Assembly: GCA_964019155.1 (NCBI GenBank)
Contig: OZ025239.1
Location: forward strand, 7,937,263 to 8,001,262
DNA length: 64,000 bases
Direction of reading: 5' to 3'
DNA from: Osedax fenrisi
Taxonomy: Eukaryota; Annelida; Polychaeta; Sabellida; Siboglinidae
Numbering within the stretch: the stretch's first letter is position 1; each line of letters opens with the position of its first letter. The notes below the pieces were generated by a model. It had not been told where the DNA came from. It saw nothing but the letters and a program-made list of their open reading frames with translations, and did not search any database. Shown here piece by piece: positions 1 to 28,825 of this stretch. Position numbers and translations under genes: made by a program.

Positions 1-372
1 AACATGTTTGTATAGGAGTTATGGTTTCTGAGTTGAATCAGGGAATCTCCCTGGTTGAATTTAATGTTATTGTGACCTGCCATTCAATTAATAGAGAAAT
101 TGATAAATATATATAAGTAAATTATTCTGTTATATTGTTAGGTACCTAGGTACTATTCATACCTACCTATGCATACCTACCTATGCATACATGCATCATC
201 ACCATAGTGATTCAAATATTACTAACAATACTTATTTGTGATATTCACGTCATCAATGTAAACACATTTATTTTGTTATTAAACTTTTATTTACATCGAT
301 AGTTCACCGTCGCGATATTATAATATTCGATAGATATCGTATAATGAGATTTATCTATGGTTTCATCACATA

Positions 373-453
373 TTATTTTAAGAAATCTTAAGGGGGTCTC
401 GTGATTTTCAGGGGGGGGCTTGCCCCACATCGACCCCCTTAGCTACGACCCTG
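373..453. mobile_element. candidate 81-bp hAT-like remnant
   Basis: The right end reads, inward, CAGGGTCGTAGCTAAGGGGG, a common type of hAT terminus. The 8-mer ATCACATA occurs on both sides (365-372 and 454-461). An internal TAAGGGGGTC pairs with GACCCCCTTA. The left terminus does not mirror the right, so the element is damaged or the duplication is chance. Confidence 0.4.
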
Positions 454-1049
454 ATCACATATAGAGGTCTTACCATAAATATTGAGTGGGTTAATGTCTA
501 TAGGTTATACCTATGCAAAACCTCCTACGTAGTATCAATTGTATGTTCTCGGTATGCATTATTCGTCACATTCATACGCTCCTATCATTCTTTTATCATA
601 TAGGTTATTATTATATTTTATGCTAATAAGGTTTATTTGTCGGCCCGCTTAAATCAATTATTTATTATTATGATTTTTATATTATACCTTTTAATATATA
701 GGATATAGGATATAGTATAGAATTAATATTTATAAGGTAATATTATCTAACATGCGTGGGATAGTCAAATATTGTTATCTAATCGAGATGTCACCTATAG
801 GTGCACTATAGTGCATATCGAAGCATGAATCATATGTTAGGCATGAATCATAAGTTTATTATGTATTAATATCGTGTATACCCATTTTAGGAACACAGTG
901 CGTGAAATCATTGAAATGAATTAAATAATATATTTCTGTGATTAGGGGCGTGATTTAATATATAATTATTTTTTAATTCTGTAGGTTAAATATATGATAT
1001 ATATAAATATATGATAAAATATAAGATATATATATAAATGAATATGTAT

Positions 1050-1052
<3 letters not shown>

Positions 1053-1089
<37 letters not shown>

Positions 1090-1091
1090 TG

Positions 1092-1147
<56 letters not shown>
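1053..1147. repeat. (TG)n microsatellite
   Basis: About 95 bp of TG dinucleotide with two breaks. A short reading frame of alternating Cys and Val across it is an artefact. Confidence 0.95.
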
Positions 1148-1156
<9 letters not shown>

Positions 1157-1307
1157 TGTATTATTTAGTAGAATATATATATATATATATATATAATAAT
1201 AATTCTCTGGTACTAATTTACTTAATGTTATTTTATCACATTATAATTTATTAATTATACTTGAAATTAAACGGGCTTTCAGATAATATATAGATCTCCT
1301 ATGTACG

Positions 1308-1309
<2 letters not shown>

Positions 1310-1349
<40 letters not shown>
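1310..1349. repeat. (TA)n microsatellite
   Basis: About 40 bp of perfect TA. Similar TA tracts recur at 10037-10072, 14238-14288, 21092-21131, 22331-22381, 23855-23925 and 26580-26618. Confidence 0.95.
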
Positions 1350-1354
<5 letters not shown>

Positions 1355-1520
1355 TAACAATTATAAATATTAATCTATATGCGTAAAAGAGAATACCAGA
1401 TAATAAAAATGGCAAATGAAGATAGTATTATATTTAGTAGTGTATAGATTATATATATATATTAAAAAACATAATTATATATTGTAAAAAGAGATAACAA
1501 AATGTGACGACGGGCAATTG

Positions 1521-1815
1521 AATACGTTAACCCAGCTGCTAAAACAAGAATCATAACACACCTCTCTAGATAACTCGGCCAATTGACTTATTTTATTTTA
1601 TTTTTATATTTAATTATAATGCAAATAGTTATGATTTATAATAATAGCAACATAATATCAGAATAATAGCATTTAAAATGAATAGCAACATAATATCAGC
1701 ATAATATACTTTTAATGGCAAAATAATAGCAGCATAATAGCACAATGTAAACATTTGAAGCTATTATTGATGCTATTATGCTGCTATTATGAGGCTATTA
1801 CTGTTAGCTGGGTAC
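1521..1815. mobile_element. possible fold-back MITE
   Basis: AACCCAGCT near 1530 mirrors AGCTGGGT near 1806. The interior has AATAATAGCAGCATAATAGC facing its own complement. No clear target-site duplication. Confidence 0.35.
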
Positions 1816-2204
1816 AAGTTAAGTGTATTCACTGATGCAACGTAGATAATAACAGAAGTTCACTACGAATAAAGTACGCTACTTTAAAAGGTAATAGATA
1901 TGATCATTCACTAGTGAAATATAGAAACTTATCTAATATAGGTACTATAATGGCATAAACATAAGCCTATCGTTAGTACGTCTTTAATGTATGTTGTAAC
2001 TACATTCAGATGCGATGACTATACATCGAGGAGTTGATAACAATGTTGAACCGAGCAACAGCGGCGAGGCTAGTGCGTATGTCAGTGCAACTCAACGGCT
2101 AACTTAGGTGAATGTATTCGGTAAAGTGCGCTGCAATCCGTGGATGATTTAATAATTAAATCTTCGATGCGTCGGGTAGCGCGAATATAAAAGCCGGTCT
2201 CAAG

Positions 2205-2350
2205 TTAAGGCATTCAGGTTTTAGCGAGAGCGGATCATTTTTAAATAAAATTATAAAGATCACTTATAAATATTAGTCGAACACCTATTTATTGGTGCGG
2301 ACGAGGCTCGATCCCGCGTCCTACTGCCTAAGTCTTATATTACCATTAAA
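2205..2350 (-). mobile_element. SINE fragment with tRNA-like head
   Basis: Matches the head half of the SINE seen whole at 62868-63124: the GTTAAGGCAT segment, the GAGAGCGGATCAT segment, and a B-box-like GATCGAGCCTCGTCC on the minus strand. The tail half is missing. Confidence 0.7.
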
Positions 2351-2826
2351 ACAAACGGCTTATAATAAATGATTATGATTACGTATGATGATTACGGTCA
2401 GCAGTTATATTAATAGCTGCTCCGGATGCTAATGATCGCGTCGACGGTCACTATTTATCGAGGGGAGGCGGGGATTTATATTATGTCTAACTAATCGTGG
2501 CCGAAAATAATGACACGGGTAAATTATATGGCTTTAAATATTTTATTGCATATTGTAATACTAGTAGATGTAAATAAATAAATACTTTAGTTGAGATATA
2601 CATAATATTATGTGTTATAAATATTATTATAAATATGCTATATTATTTATATACATATAAATACACATATAGGTATATATTCACATATATATACATATAT
2701 ATACAATATAATGTTAAAATATCCACGATGAATAATATCGATAATTTATAAATATAAATCATTAAAAGAGAAGTTCGAAACGAATCGCGCGTTTACTATA
2801 AGCAGCGGGGCGGGGCGAGGGCGGGG

Positions 2827-19008
<16,182 letters not shown>

Positions 19009-19086
19009 CTGCGGTATGAGAGACATGCGGTATGAGAGACATGCGATATGGGGAACATGCGATATGGGGAACATGCGATATGTATG
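19009..19086. repeat. 16-bp array ending in an OTUD7 acceptor
   Basis: Five copies of GCGGTATGAGAGACAT / GCGATATGGGGAACAT. On the coding strand the last copy ends ATACCGCAG, which is the acceptor of the exon at 18926-19008. Confidence 0.92.
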
Positions 19087-20499
19087 ACTAGTAAAGGTAA
19101 CGAGGTAGAGTTATTACCGCATGGTAAAAGTGCAGATAGAATTATATGCATGACAAAATCCGTAATATAAATCTAAATATTTATAATAGTTAGAGATAGA
19201 CATTTTGAATATGAAATCGCAGGTTTCGGGTATTAAGCATACATCAGACGGATATCTGATTATCTCACGTTTCTATTTTATAGGGTTTTTATATTTCACA
19301 TATTTTCAAACAAATATTTGTAAATAAATATATTGAATTCTATTTAATGATAAATTATTGTTATGCTTTTCTCTACGTATAACTAATAAATATATTATAA
19401 CTAATAAATATATTATAACTAATAAATATATTATAACTAATAAATATATTATAACTAATAAATTATTTAAAATATTTATCGATTAATTTTGTTAGTAACT
19501 AATTTATCTTTCGAAAAAAATAATTTCACTATTTTAATCAAATTATAAATAAACCTTGTCTAGGAACGGTATCTACTTGAACATGCCTACTATATATCAC
19601 TAATATATAATGCTCAATGATTACGTGTATACCTCATACAGACACGCGTACGGTATTGCATAGAATCAACGGTGTATAACTAAGTTGTACAGAGGGTATA
19701 CGCGAAATGAGTTGATTTTTATAGGATCCGTAGACTTGCAAAGAGGGGCGTGTGCACGTGATCAGTCACATGGCGTGTCACATGACCGGCCGTGTAAACA
19801 ATGATCAACATCCTATAGCGGTACATCGATCTAGATACCGGACGACCGAACGCAGGATTAGATCCAGCGTAAATAAATAAGCGATATATTGTCTAAATAC
19901 TACAATGGAAAACAATGGAAAACAACTGCCGGCCACCGTTTACAATGGAATGAGGGCCGCCGCGAACAGAAGGACATAGAGTGACGTGGCTAATGGGGCT
20001 TGACCGTCCATGTATTAAGGATAACGGTAGGGTAGGGTAAGGGTTCTCGCTCAGGGAGGGCTAGTAAATATGTTGGACTATACTACCAGAGAGTTTACAA
20101 AGATGTTAGATTATACTTATAGAAAAAAAAGTTACTATTTGTATTGTATTGTCCAGTGCCCCTCACAGTTATTCATAACATGTAAAAGTCTATGACTTCA
20201 TGATGGGTCCATTTGTATCCGTTATTTGTATTGTATTCAATATATGTATGAGATTTCAATAAATAATTATTATTATACTTACATATAAATAAATAGTTTA
20301 TAATATTAAATATAATAGTCAAAATGATATGATATGATATAAAAAAAGACTAGTAAAAATAATACATATATGTATATTATATATATATATATAATAATAA
20401 TTAATGATTTACTCTTACCGAGCTTATACTGTTATGCTTGCATTATAGGATCAATATACTACTATATACTACTATATACTACTATAAACACATTTCACA

Positions 20500-20715
20500 A
20501 GTAACCCGGATACGCAGCCATCAATAGTTGACAGAAAGTGGACAAGTAATTTACACACACGCGTAAAAGATACACGAATGCCGCGTTTATCGATAAATTA
20601 ACGAAATAGCGTGAGTAGATTTGATCGAATATTAGTTATATTATATATGTAAAATATTAAAATCGTAGGTTTTTCGTCGAAATAGATACAAGCGACTTCT
20701 ATCCATAGCTACGTA
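20500..20715 (+). mobile_element. diverged copy of the 487-bp hAT-like family
   Basis: Homologous to 51090-51290: CAGAAAGTGGACAAGTAATT, TTTATCGATAAATTAA, TTTTCGTCGAAATAGAT and GACTTCTATC blocks in order. The right terminus is not recognisable. Confidence 0.65.
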
Positions 20716-21089
20716 CGATACACTACGGTATACTAACTGCTGATGTCCGAATTCAATCTAGTAGTGTTCTCACCTCTCATAGCGCCACCTATACACTAAC
20801 GCCGCAGCAGCACATATTGCGAGTGGAAAGGGAGCGACGATGTATCGCTTACGTTACATAGTCACGCGGTGTCTGTCGTGCAGATCTATCTCCTTAATGG
20901 CCGCCGTGATTATATCTGTACGCGGGTCGTGTGGGTTATTGAGATGTCGGCGTGGATGTCTAGCGTGAATAGTAGTAGTAAGTTAGTGTTAGTAACCTGC
21001 GGCCTGGCTAATCGAGTGCAGTTAGTTCTAGAGCGTTGTATATCTGTAACAATAGTCTATTGATACATGATTTTGATATTTAATACAAC

Positions 21090-21134
<45 letters not shown>

Positions 21135-21510
21135 ACTAATAATAATGTAGTAAATGAAGTAAATAGTCGTATTATCAATGTTACGTTTATACTTGCTTCA
21201 TTTAACGCAGTACGCATATTTTATAAATATAATAATCATTTATTAGACACAATTATTGTTTTTGCCGTTCTATCGTTGTATATATTATATGTGTGTTGTG
21301 AGGGCTTTAAATAAGATAGAATCTATGTTTGTCACCCAAATATATGATTTTAATTATTATATATAGGATAAAAGTTTGAAGCGTTGATTTTGATATATCA
21401 CTATGCATAAGGATGAAATAGTTATAACGAAACTAATTATTCAGAAGACTGCTTATTTAATTAGCAGTTACTAAATTAGCTGCTGATTTTAATTTGTCCA
21501 TCGAAATACA

Positions 21511-21850
21511 CATTTAGAATCTATGTTACATTATATGAGTTATATCTTACGTTACCAAAATATTAAATATAAAGAAAAAATATATTAATAATATAAAAAA
21601 TTTAAAACGCTTAGCGAGATGTTTATATAGTGTAATGAATATGATTATTAAAAAATTAAATATAGATTAAAAGATTTAGATAACATTTAGAATATATATT
21701 ACATTATATGAGTTATATCTTACGTTAAAAAAATATTAAATATAAAGAAAACATATATTAATAATATAAAAACATTTGAAACGCTTATCGAGCTGTTTAT
21801 ATAGTGTAATGGATATGATTACTAAAAAAAATAAATATAGATTAAAAGAA
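21511..21850. repeat. 173-bp tandem duplication
   Basis: Two adjacent, similar copies starting CATTTAGAAT at 21511 and 21684, each with TATATGAGTTATATCTTACG and GTTTATATAGTGTAATG. Confidence 0.85.
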
Positions 21851-22065
21851 ATAAGAGGTATTATTTTCGATATTATTATATTCGTAAATACATTATAAAA
21901 GAAAGTTTAACTACGCGGTAATACTAGTACACATTTAATAAGTTAAGTTTACAATACTAAATCAGCGCACTTGTAGTAGGTTAAACTTCTAGGTTATCGT
22001 TTAATGAACTACACTGCTAGATCTCTGTGTAAAACATAAGGAAACTGATGCTACCCCTATTGCTA

Positions 22066-22325
22066 TTGTTGTTGTTATTTCGGTGGAGTAGTTTCATCCC
22101 ATCCAGGAACTTAGATCTGGTGTTAATTATAACCATACGGCTCCCTTCGAAGCCGCTCTCGTGCTTGGCATCCAGGTTCTAACGAGAGCCGATCATTTTC
22201 TATACACAATTATATAAGATCACTTCTTAGTATTATTTGTCGACCTATAATACTGTTCCGGACTGGGTTTGAACAGGTGCTCTACTGCCTGTATGTATGA
22301 TACCTTATCCTGCTTAGCTACCTAC
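22066..22325 (-). mobile_element. full-length tRNA-derived SINE
   Basis: Head on the minus strand: A-box-like TAGGTAGCTAAGCAGG and B-box-like TGTTCAAACCC, then the body with GAGAGCGGCTTCGAAGGGAG, and a tail with repeated AACAACAAT. The order matches the copy at 62868-63124. Confidence 0.8.
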
Positions 22326-22329
22326 ATAA

Positions 22330-22387
<58 letters not shown>

Positions 22388-22423
22388 GATCTGATTATTT
22401 AGCATATTGAATATATACTTAAC

Positions 22424-22757
22424 ATTTTTAATTTGTCACTATATGTTAATTAATCTAATGAAGAAATTGGCCGTCCATGGATAGTTAAAGTAAGTTTGCG
22501 ATTTAGTAGATAGGTTTTCAGTAGTGTCTTGAAGTGTGATGTCGATTATGTCGGGGGTGGATGTGGGGGGATTATTACAATAGTTCGAGATGGATATTGC
22601 ACAGACGACAGTGTTAGTTAGGTGTCCATTATGTTTAGCAAGTAATTGGTAAGGAATTTTCTCGAAGCAGGCCGCCGATTGTTATTATAATAATGTCAGA
22701 GTGGACGGCCAATTTCTTCATTAGATTAATTAACATATAGTGAAAAATTAAAAATTA
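22424..22757 (-). mobile_element. 334-bp inverted-repeat element with a LINE tail inside
   Basis: About 55-bp nearly perfect arms (22424-22478 and 22703-22757), sharing CACTATATGTTAATTAATC and AAATTGGCCGTCCA. The interior minus strand encodes SHFKTLLKTYLLNRKLT, the usual last residues of an L2/CR1-type reverse transcriptase. Could be a MITE that captured a LINE end, or a LINE insertion with an inverted 5' end. No clear target duplication. Confidence 0.7.
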
Positions 22758-23845
22758 AAAAAAAACGGAAAACGTAGTTATATATTAATAATACTTTTAT
22801 TATTATAATAATTATACTATTATTATAATTATACTATTATTATAATAACTATAGTATATAAGTTAGGTATTAAAAAACATATAGTAACTATATGCTTTTT
22901 TATAATAAATTTAAATTAAATTTATTATTATATACTACTAGGTATTATACATTTAGTATATAATAATTATAAATATTACATTTAATATATTACAAGTTTT
23001 TTTTTATTCTTATAAATTATCGTAAAGTAGTATCATACTAAGTATGTATAAGCACTAAAATGATAAGTATTAATACTTCTGTTATTATAATAATATGTTC
23101 AACATAATGTTGAATCTTGTCACTAAATAATTTAGTAAATTAACTTAATTATTAAATTAATAAATAATTTATTTCCTAGTCAATGGGCTAGTGATCTATC
23201 ACTTAATGACAACTTTATAAATTTAATATAATTAAATACGCTGCAAATATGTAATACATATTATATAAGGTTGAATGATATTATAATAGTGTAATATAAT
23301 TATATAATAATCAAAACTTACGATTGTTTCCATATCATATATTATAAGATATAATAAATATCTAAGATTCAAAAAGATTTGTTGGTTATAAATGTATTCT
23401 ATAAACGTATGATATTATTATTAATATAACAATTAATTAAACATATAGAATAAATAAAATTGCATTACATCATTATGGAAATGAGCCTATAAAATGTCAT
23501 GTTCAATGTAATATATTAATATGATAATTACTAAAAATATTTAAATCACTATGAATCATAATGTTTATTTATTTGAACTATCTTGACCTTTATTAATATC
23601 CGCTAGGCTATAAATTCCTATCAATGATCAAGGATTGCCATTGTTCATTATCCTTGCGTATTATTTCTAGGATTTCTATCACAGACATTAGAATCCCAGG
23701 ATTAGAGTGGTAGCCAGTAATTTCGGTCGAAGTAATTTCGGTAATCTCAGACGACTTATTAAATTTTGTATTCTATAAATATAGTAGATAAATTGTATAG
23801 TAAAGTTATCTTTATCTTATATATACTATACTATGTATTTTATAT

Positions 23846-23893
<48 letters not shown>

Positions 23894-23894
23894 C

Positions 23895-23930
<36 letters not shown>

Positions 23931-24233
23931 TATTTATATAAATACTATAATACTATATAGACTATATAATATAGACTATATATTATATAGTATATAACGG
24001 GTATATAAGATTAACTTTACGATATACGCGTATATCTGCGGATAATGTATATACATAGTATAGTACGAGAGTAACGTTACGATCGACGGTCATCATATGT
24101 AGGAAGTGTAATACAATATCAATACCTCATATAACCTCCGAGGTTACAGGAGGTCTTTACAATATAATCAAGTAAATTTAACGATTGACGGACATATATT
24201 TCCATAGTATAGTATAGTAACTTTACAATAAAC

Positions 24234-24270
24234 TATAGAGCTAGAGAGAAACGTTCTCTCTAGCTCTATG
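24234..24270. mobile_element. 37-bp palindromic micro-element, copy 1
   Basis: ATAGAGCTAGAGAGAA, three-base loop, and its exact complement. Flanking 8-mers CAATAAAC and CGATAAAG match at 6 of 8. Confidence 0.65.
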
Positions 24271-24599
24271 CGATAAAGGACAATTGTACGGACATCGATG
24301 TACGTAGAATTTGTCCGTTGATAGTAAGGTTCTGTTGATCCCGAGTTTTTTAATTTATTTGTATATAAACTTTAAATATGTTCTCCTGGATAATGTAATA
24401 TGATAACATATTTAACCACACAATCATAGATTTGTAGTTTACAATTATAGATATATAAGTGTATAATTTATAGATTATAGACAAAGATTTTTCTAAGAAA
24501 AATTCGCAAAATCTTTTGTATAGATATAAAAAAAATCTATGCATACAAATTGTATGATACAATCATTGACTTGTATTGGTACCAATACATGTTTCACGG

Positions 24600-25150
24600 A
24601 ATATGCCAAATACTTTCAGAAGAAAGATATGTCCCAATAAAATACGTAATATATTAATACTTGCTTCGCCCATTATATGTCTATCGTCACTCTAATGAAT
24701 TTGTGAAATTAATGAAAAAGTACGCAATCTGTACTTATGGCTATTTATTTTAATTCTATTTTTAGATTATATTTGTTTATATTTGAAATATATATTACTA
24801 TCAAAGATCTTGCGAAGCAAAAATCGGAAAATCTTTGTTACTATTAAATAAAAAGTTATACATTTTTTTAAATAATAAATATTTTATTTAGTGTTTTTTT
24901 TTAAGAATATGACATTTTCGTCAAGTTGCCGGAAATACTTGTAGTGGGATACCGTTAACAATACTATTAGCTATTGTCAATAGCATATTGAAATTATTTA
25001 AAGCGATAGTATTCCACCTCAATTTCAAACTCTTCAGCATTCAAATTTGTTTCGCGTAAATCATAGACATTAGAGATATAGATATAACACCTCACTCAAT
25101 ATCTATGGCGTAAATAGATACAAGTGCCACTTAAACAAAAGTGGCATATA
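24600..25150 (+). repeat. dispersed repeat, paired with 30040-30490
   Basis: Diverged inverted copy of 30040-30490. Shared blocks: GACATTTTCGTCA, CGATAGTATT and AAATAGATACAAGTG. Class unknown. Confidence 0.6.
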
Positions 25151-25282
25151 TTTTCTTCGCAAAATCATTGAATATGCTTTAATAGATCTATGTAAATAAT
25201 ATACATATTTATATCTGTAGTTAGCAGATGTCCTGTTATTATAATTGTAATGTTATATCATAATACTTTAATATATATTAAC

Positions 25283-25332
25283 CATCGATATAAAGAATTT
25301 TGTTTATATTATATCCTTTCTTTATATCGATG
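25283..25332. mobile_element. 50-bp micro-element with perfect 8-bp duplication
   Basis: CATCGATATAAAG and its inverse CTTTATATCGATG enclose about 24 bases. The direct repeat ATATTAAC flanks it exactly (25275-25282 and 25333-25340). The ends equal the terminal repeats of the 487-bp element at 51090-51576. Confidence 0.85.
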
Positions 25333-26312
25333 ATATTAACGCATATGCGATACAATCATCATTACGAATCATTATGACGAATCCTCTAATTTCCTCATTT
25401 TGTTTAAATTTATTTGAAATAATCAAATAACTATAAAAAAATATATTCTTCGTTCTATACGTAAATATGATAAAATAATGAATTACTAAGAAAGTTTTTT
25501 ATAGAAAATAAAACTGAATAAAGTAACAATTATTAAATATATCAGATTATTGATAATATTATTTAATTATTGATACCATATTTAATAAACATATTTGCTA
25601 ATCTTTGAACATAACAACAATAAATAATATCAACATTTTATTTTGAATTTAAATAATGTATTTTCTAATAAATGTATTCTTATCATATAAATAAAATAAT
25701 TATATATATTATACGCTTTTATCATGGAAGAATCTACTAAAGAAATAATAGATGTATTGACTCTTGGAATATTAAAAACATTGGGTATATATTTATATAT
25801 TAATTTTCATGATAATATTTTTAATTATTTAATAATTTATGTGACTAATCATTAGTCTAATGCTATCCAAGTAATATATTATTATAATTATATAAAATAT
25901 AGAGTTACTATAAATTAGTGTAACTCTAAGAGTCTAAGACTCTTAGACTCTAAGAGTATGAATCTCTGAACGTATATTCAATATAATATTGTGTATAAAA
26001 CTTGTGTGTTTATAATATTATGATAATTATCATTATTATAATCATAACTTAAATTATTATCATAATTATAATAATGATGGTCAAAAGGTTCGTGATTTTT
26101 CAATGTAGCTATAGCTTATATGTACTAAAATAAGCTAAGAACTAAAGCCCGCAATATTTTGTATTCGAATTAGTGATTATATAAATTCATATATAGTATA
26201 TATGTAACATGATTTTATCTACTATATATTATAAGTATAATTGTGTATCACAAGGGTCTATGCTCATATTGGCCGCCGAGTTCAGGTTATGCGTGACTAA
26301 ATATATATATAA

Positions 26313-26348
<36 letters not shown>

Positions 26349-26577
26349 TTTTATAGGCTCACTAGGGATGTAATGCAGCTAAAAAAATGGAAATAATAAA
26401 ACTAAACCCAACTAAAACAAACCAGTGAAAATAATTATTTTAACTAACACCCACAATATTAATAAGGACGTCCAACTTGAACTTTGAAATATATCGGCGG
26501 CCAAAATGGTTATTCACGATCATGACTATGCGTTCATATATATATACTCAGTGTAATACTGTATAATACTGTATAAT

Positions 26578-26621
<44 letters not shown>

Positions 26622-26737
26622 GTTAACTCAGTGAGTATAATCAAATATATATATTATACTTTTAGTGATATCATAATTTGATATCGGCTAGCGTTCTTTA
26701 TAGTTGAACTATATGAATTATTTCCTTTAGTTGGGTG

Positions 26738-26774
26738 CATATAGCTAGAGAGATATTTTCTCTCAAGTTCTATG
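26738..26774. mobile_element. 37-bp palindromic micro-element, copy 2
   Basis: CATATAGCTAGAGAG to CTCTCAAGTTCTATG, imperfect palindrome, exactly flanked by GTTGGGTG on both sides (26730-26737 and 26775-26782). Confidence 0.85.
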
Positions 26775-27071
26775 GTTGGGTGTAATCATTTATTATATTA
26801 ATATTATATTTATGGTTGCTGGGCGAACGCGATTTTGTTTAAATACTCCGCAAAATTGTTTAGTCGAATTAGTGATTTTATAATAGCGTAACTATATACA
26901 TATATGATGATAATGATGATGATATATGGTTTATTAAGCACTAAAATAGGGCCGTGTAGATCCCTTCGCTCGTGGGAAGAAAATTATAGTAAGATAATAA
27001 TAATACGATAAAAATTTAATAATAATAATACATTGTAGATAACATGATACAAAAATAATAACTTGGATGAT

Positions 27072-28050
27072 TTAATGATTAGAGGTAGAGAGAAAAGAAG
27101 AAGTAAGATTTATAAATCTTTTGTGGGATCTAATAGAAAAAATGGTAGGTGGGAGGGAATTACATAGGGTGGGATAGGAATTTTTAAAAGCTTTAGAATT
27201 TAGGGAAGTTTTATTATTCCGGGTGATAAGGAGATGGGAATTTTGGTAACGAAGAGAAGGTAATATTTTTCGTATTTTAATTAGATCAGAGATATAGCTA
27301 GGGGTGAACAAATATATTGATTTATGGATTATAGATAGAACACATAGTTTACACCTGAGTGAGAAGGGTAGCCACATACGAGATGATTGATGAGATATTG
27401 TAGTAGAGTGATCCAGTCATGTTATGCAGAAAGTAGTACGTATTGAGGAACGGATAATCCGATTAAGTGGAGCAGTAGCTTTAGCAGGAAGTAGATTCAG
27501 TAGGGAAGAACAGTAGTTAAGTCGAGAAATTACAAGAGCATTTATTGGAGTTTTCATAAGGTTTCTGGAAAGTGAGGTCCATATTTTTTTAATTCTGAAG
27601 AGATGAAAATTGGAGGATTTTGTAATGAATGATATCATATCTGTGATATGTGATTCTTTTTGATAATTTGTCATCAAATACTAATCCTATGTTTTTGGAG
27701 GAATGGGAAGGAAAAATAATCATGTTGTTTAGACTAGAGTTTGGAAAGGAAGAATCAGAAGTAGATATATTAAATACAGTAGTCTTAGAGGAATTAATTA
27801 GTATTTTATTAGAGAGGAGCCATAAATAGCCACAATCGATTAATTAAGAGTTAATGGTATTATGAGAATTTATAAGAAAAATGGTAAACAGTTTAATATC
27901 ATCAGCAAAAATATGGTAGTGTATATTTTGAAAGTTCTTAATTAAATCAGCAAAAGGGCGAATATAAATAGAAAAGAGGGATGAACCTAGAACTGATCCT
28001 AGGGGAATACCATGGTTAAGTATAGAAAGAGGCAGGTAATCAATCATAAT
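27072..28050 (-). pseudogene. decayed LINE reverse transcriptase fragment
   Basis: On the minus strand, three frames carry RT pieces in the right order: GIPLGSVLGSSLFSIYI and HYHIFADDIKLFT (28047-27844), a WLLSNKILINSSKTTVF-like stretch in another frame (about 27830-27680), SRLNYCSSLLNLLPAKA (27677-27417), and the C-terminal SLRCKLCVLSIIHKSIYLFT and PSYISDLI (27377-27072). No endonuclease or ORF1, so it is 5'-truncated and frameshifted. Related to, but clearly different from, the LINE at 33.9-37.9 kb. Confidence 0.85.
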
Positions 28051-28252
28051 AGAGATATTGCGGTTTGTTATTTTAATATATTATACATATAGAGATATCA
28101 CAATCTTGATAATATGAGTCATAAATATTATTTAAATTAAATTGTATAAAATTATAATAATAATATTATTTTATATAATTATTATTATTATAATTATTAT
28201 AATAATATTAAATATTAGTATGGATATACATCGTATAATACAATTAGAGTTC

Positions 28253-28522
28253 ACGATTATTCTTATAATATTATATTATATTAATTATATAATAGCATGG
28301 ATACTATATATTTATACTATTTATATATAAACATATACAATCACTAATTTATATAAAGAAGTATGCTGTCATTTAGTGCGTATCTTTACGATTATTCTTA
28401 TAATATTATATTATATTAATTATATAATAGCATGGATACTATATATTTATACTATTTATATATAAACATATACAATCACTAATTTATATAAAGAAGTATG
28501 CTGTCATTTAGTGGGTATCTTA
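28253..28522. repeat. 135-bp tandem duplication
   Basis: Two nearly identical adjacent copies, starting ACGATTATTCTTATAATATT at 28253 and 28388. Confidence 0.95.
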
Positions 28523-28825
28523 TTTTAAAAATCGCGAAGATTTTGACCGTACTCCATATTTATTATTCATTTTATTTTAAAAATGATTATAAATATATAT
28601 AAAAGTATACATAATATGGTTATAATAAATATTAACTTATAGGGCGAATATTTACTTTAGATATTCATAGTAATTGAATAGTATGTTGAATATATAATAG
28701 GACAATACGTTATTGGATCAATAATTAACCAGTTTCACAGTAAACATATTCGATTAAAACATGTTTAATCATTTATTTGATACTTAACAACAATACACAT
28801 AGCAGCTATCGCAAGTATGGCTACC

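Larger units (their letters stand above)
1..2826. other. AT-rich intergenic region downstream of OTUD7
   Basis: No supportable gene. Contains a candidate 81-bp hAT-like element (373-453), a (TG)n run, (TA)n runs, a possible fold-back MITE (1521-1815) and a SINE head (2205-2350). The OTUD7 3' UTR should lie just below 2827, but no single poly(A) signal can be chosen. Confidence 0.6.

Noticed and set aside
20820..21063. Upstream OTUD7 exon (minus) or small gene (plus)
   Set aside because: A minus-strand stretch reads DPRTDIITAAIKEIDL, faintly like a UBA helix, but no splice site gives the phase needed by the exon at 19008. The plus-strand frame has no recognisable motif.
25915..25960. Another micro-element (CTCTAAGAGTCTAAGACTCTTAG)
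   Set aside because: Palindromic, but the arms are mixed direct and inverted repeats and the flanks do not match.
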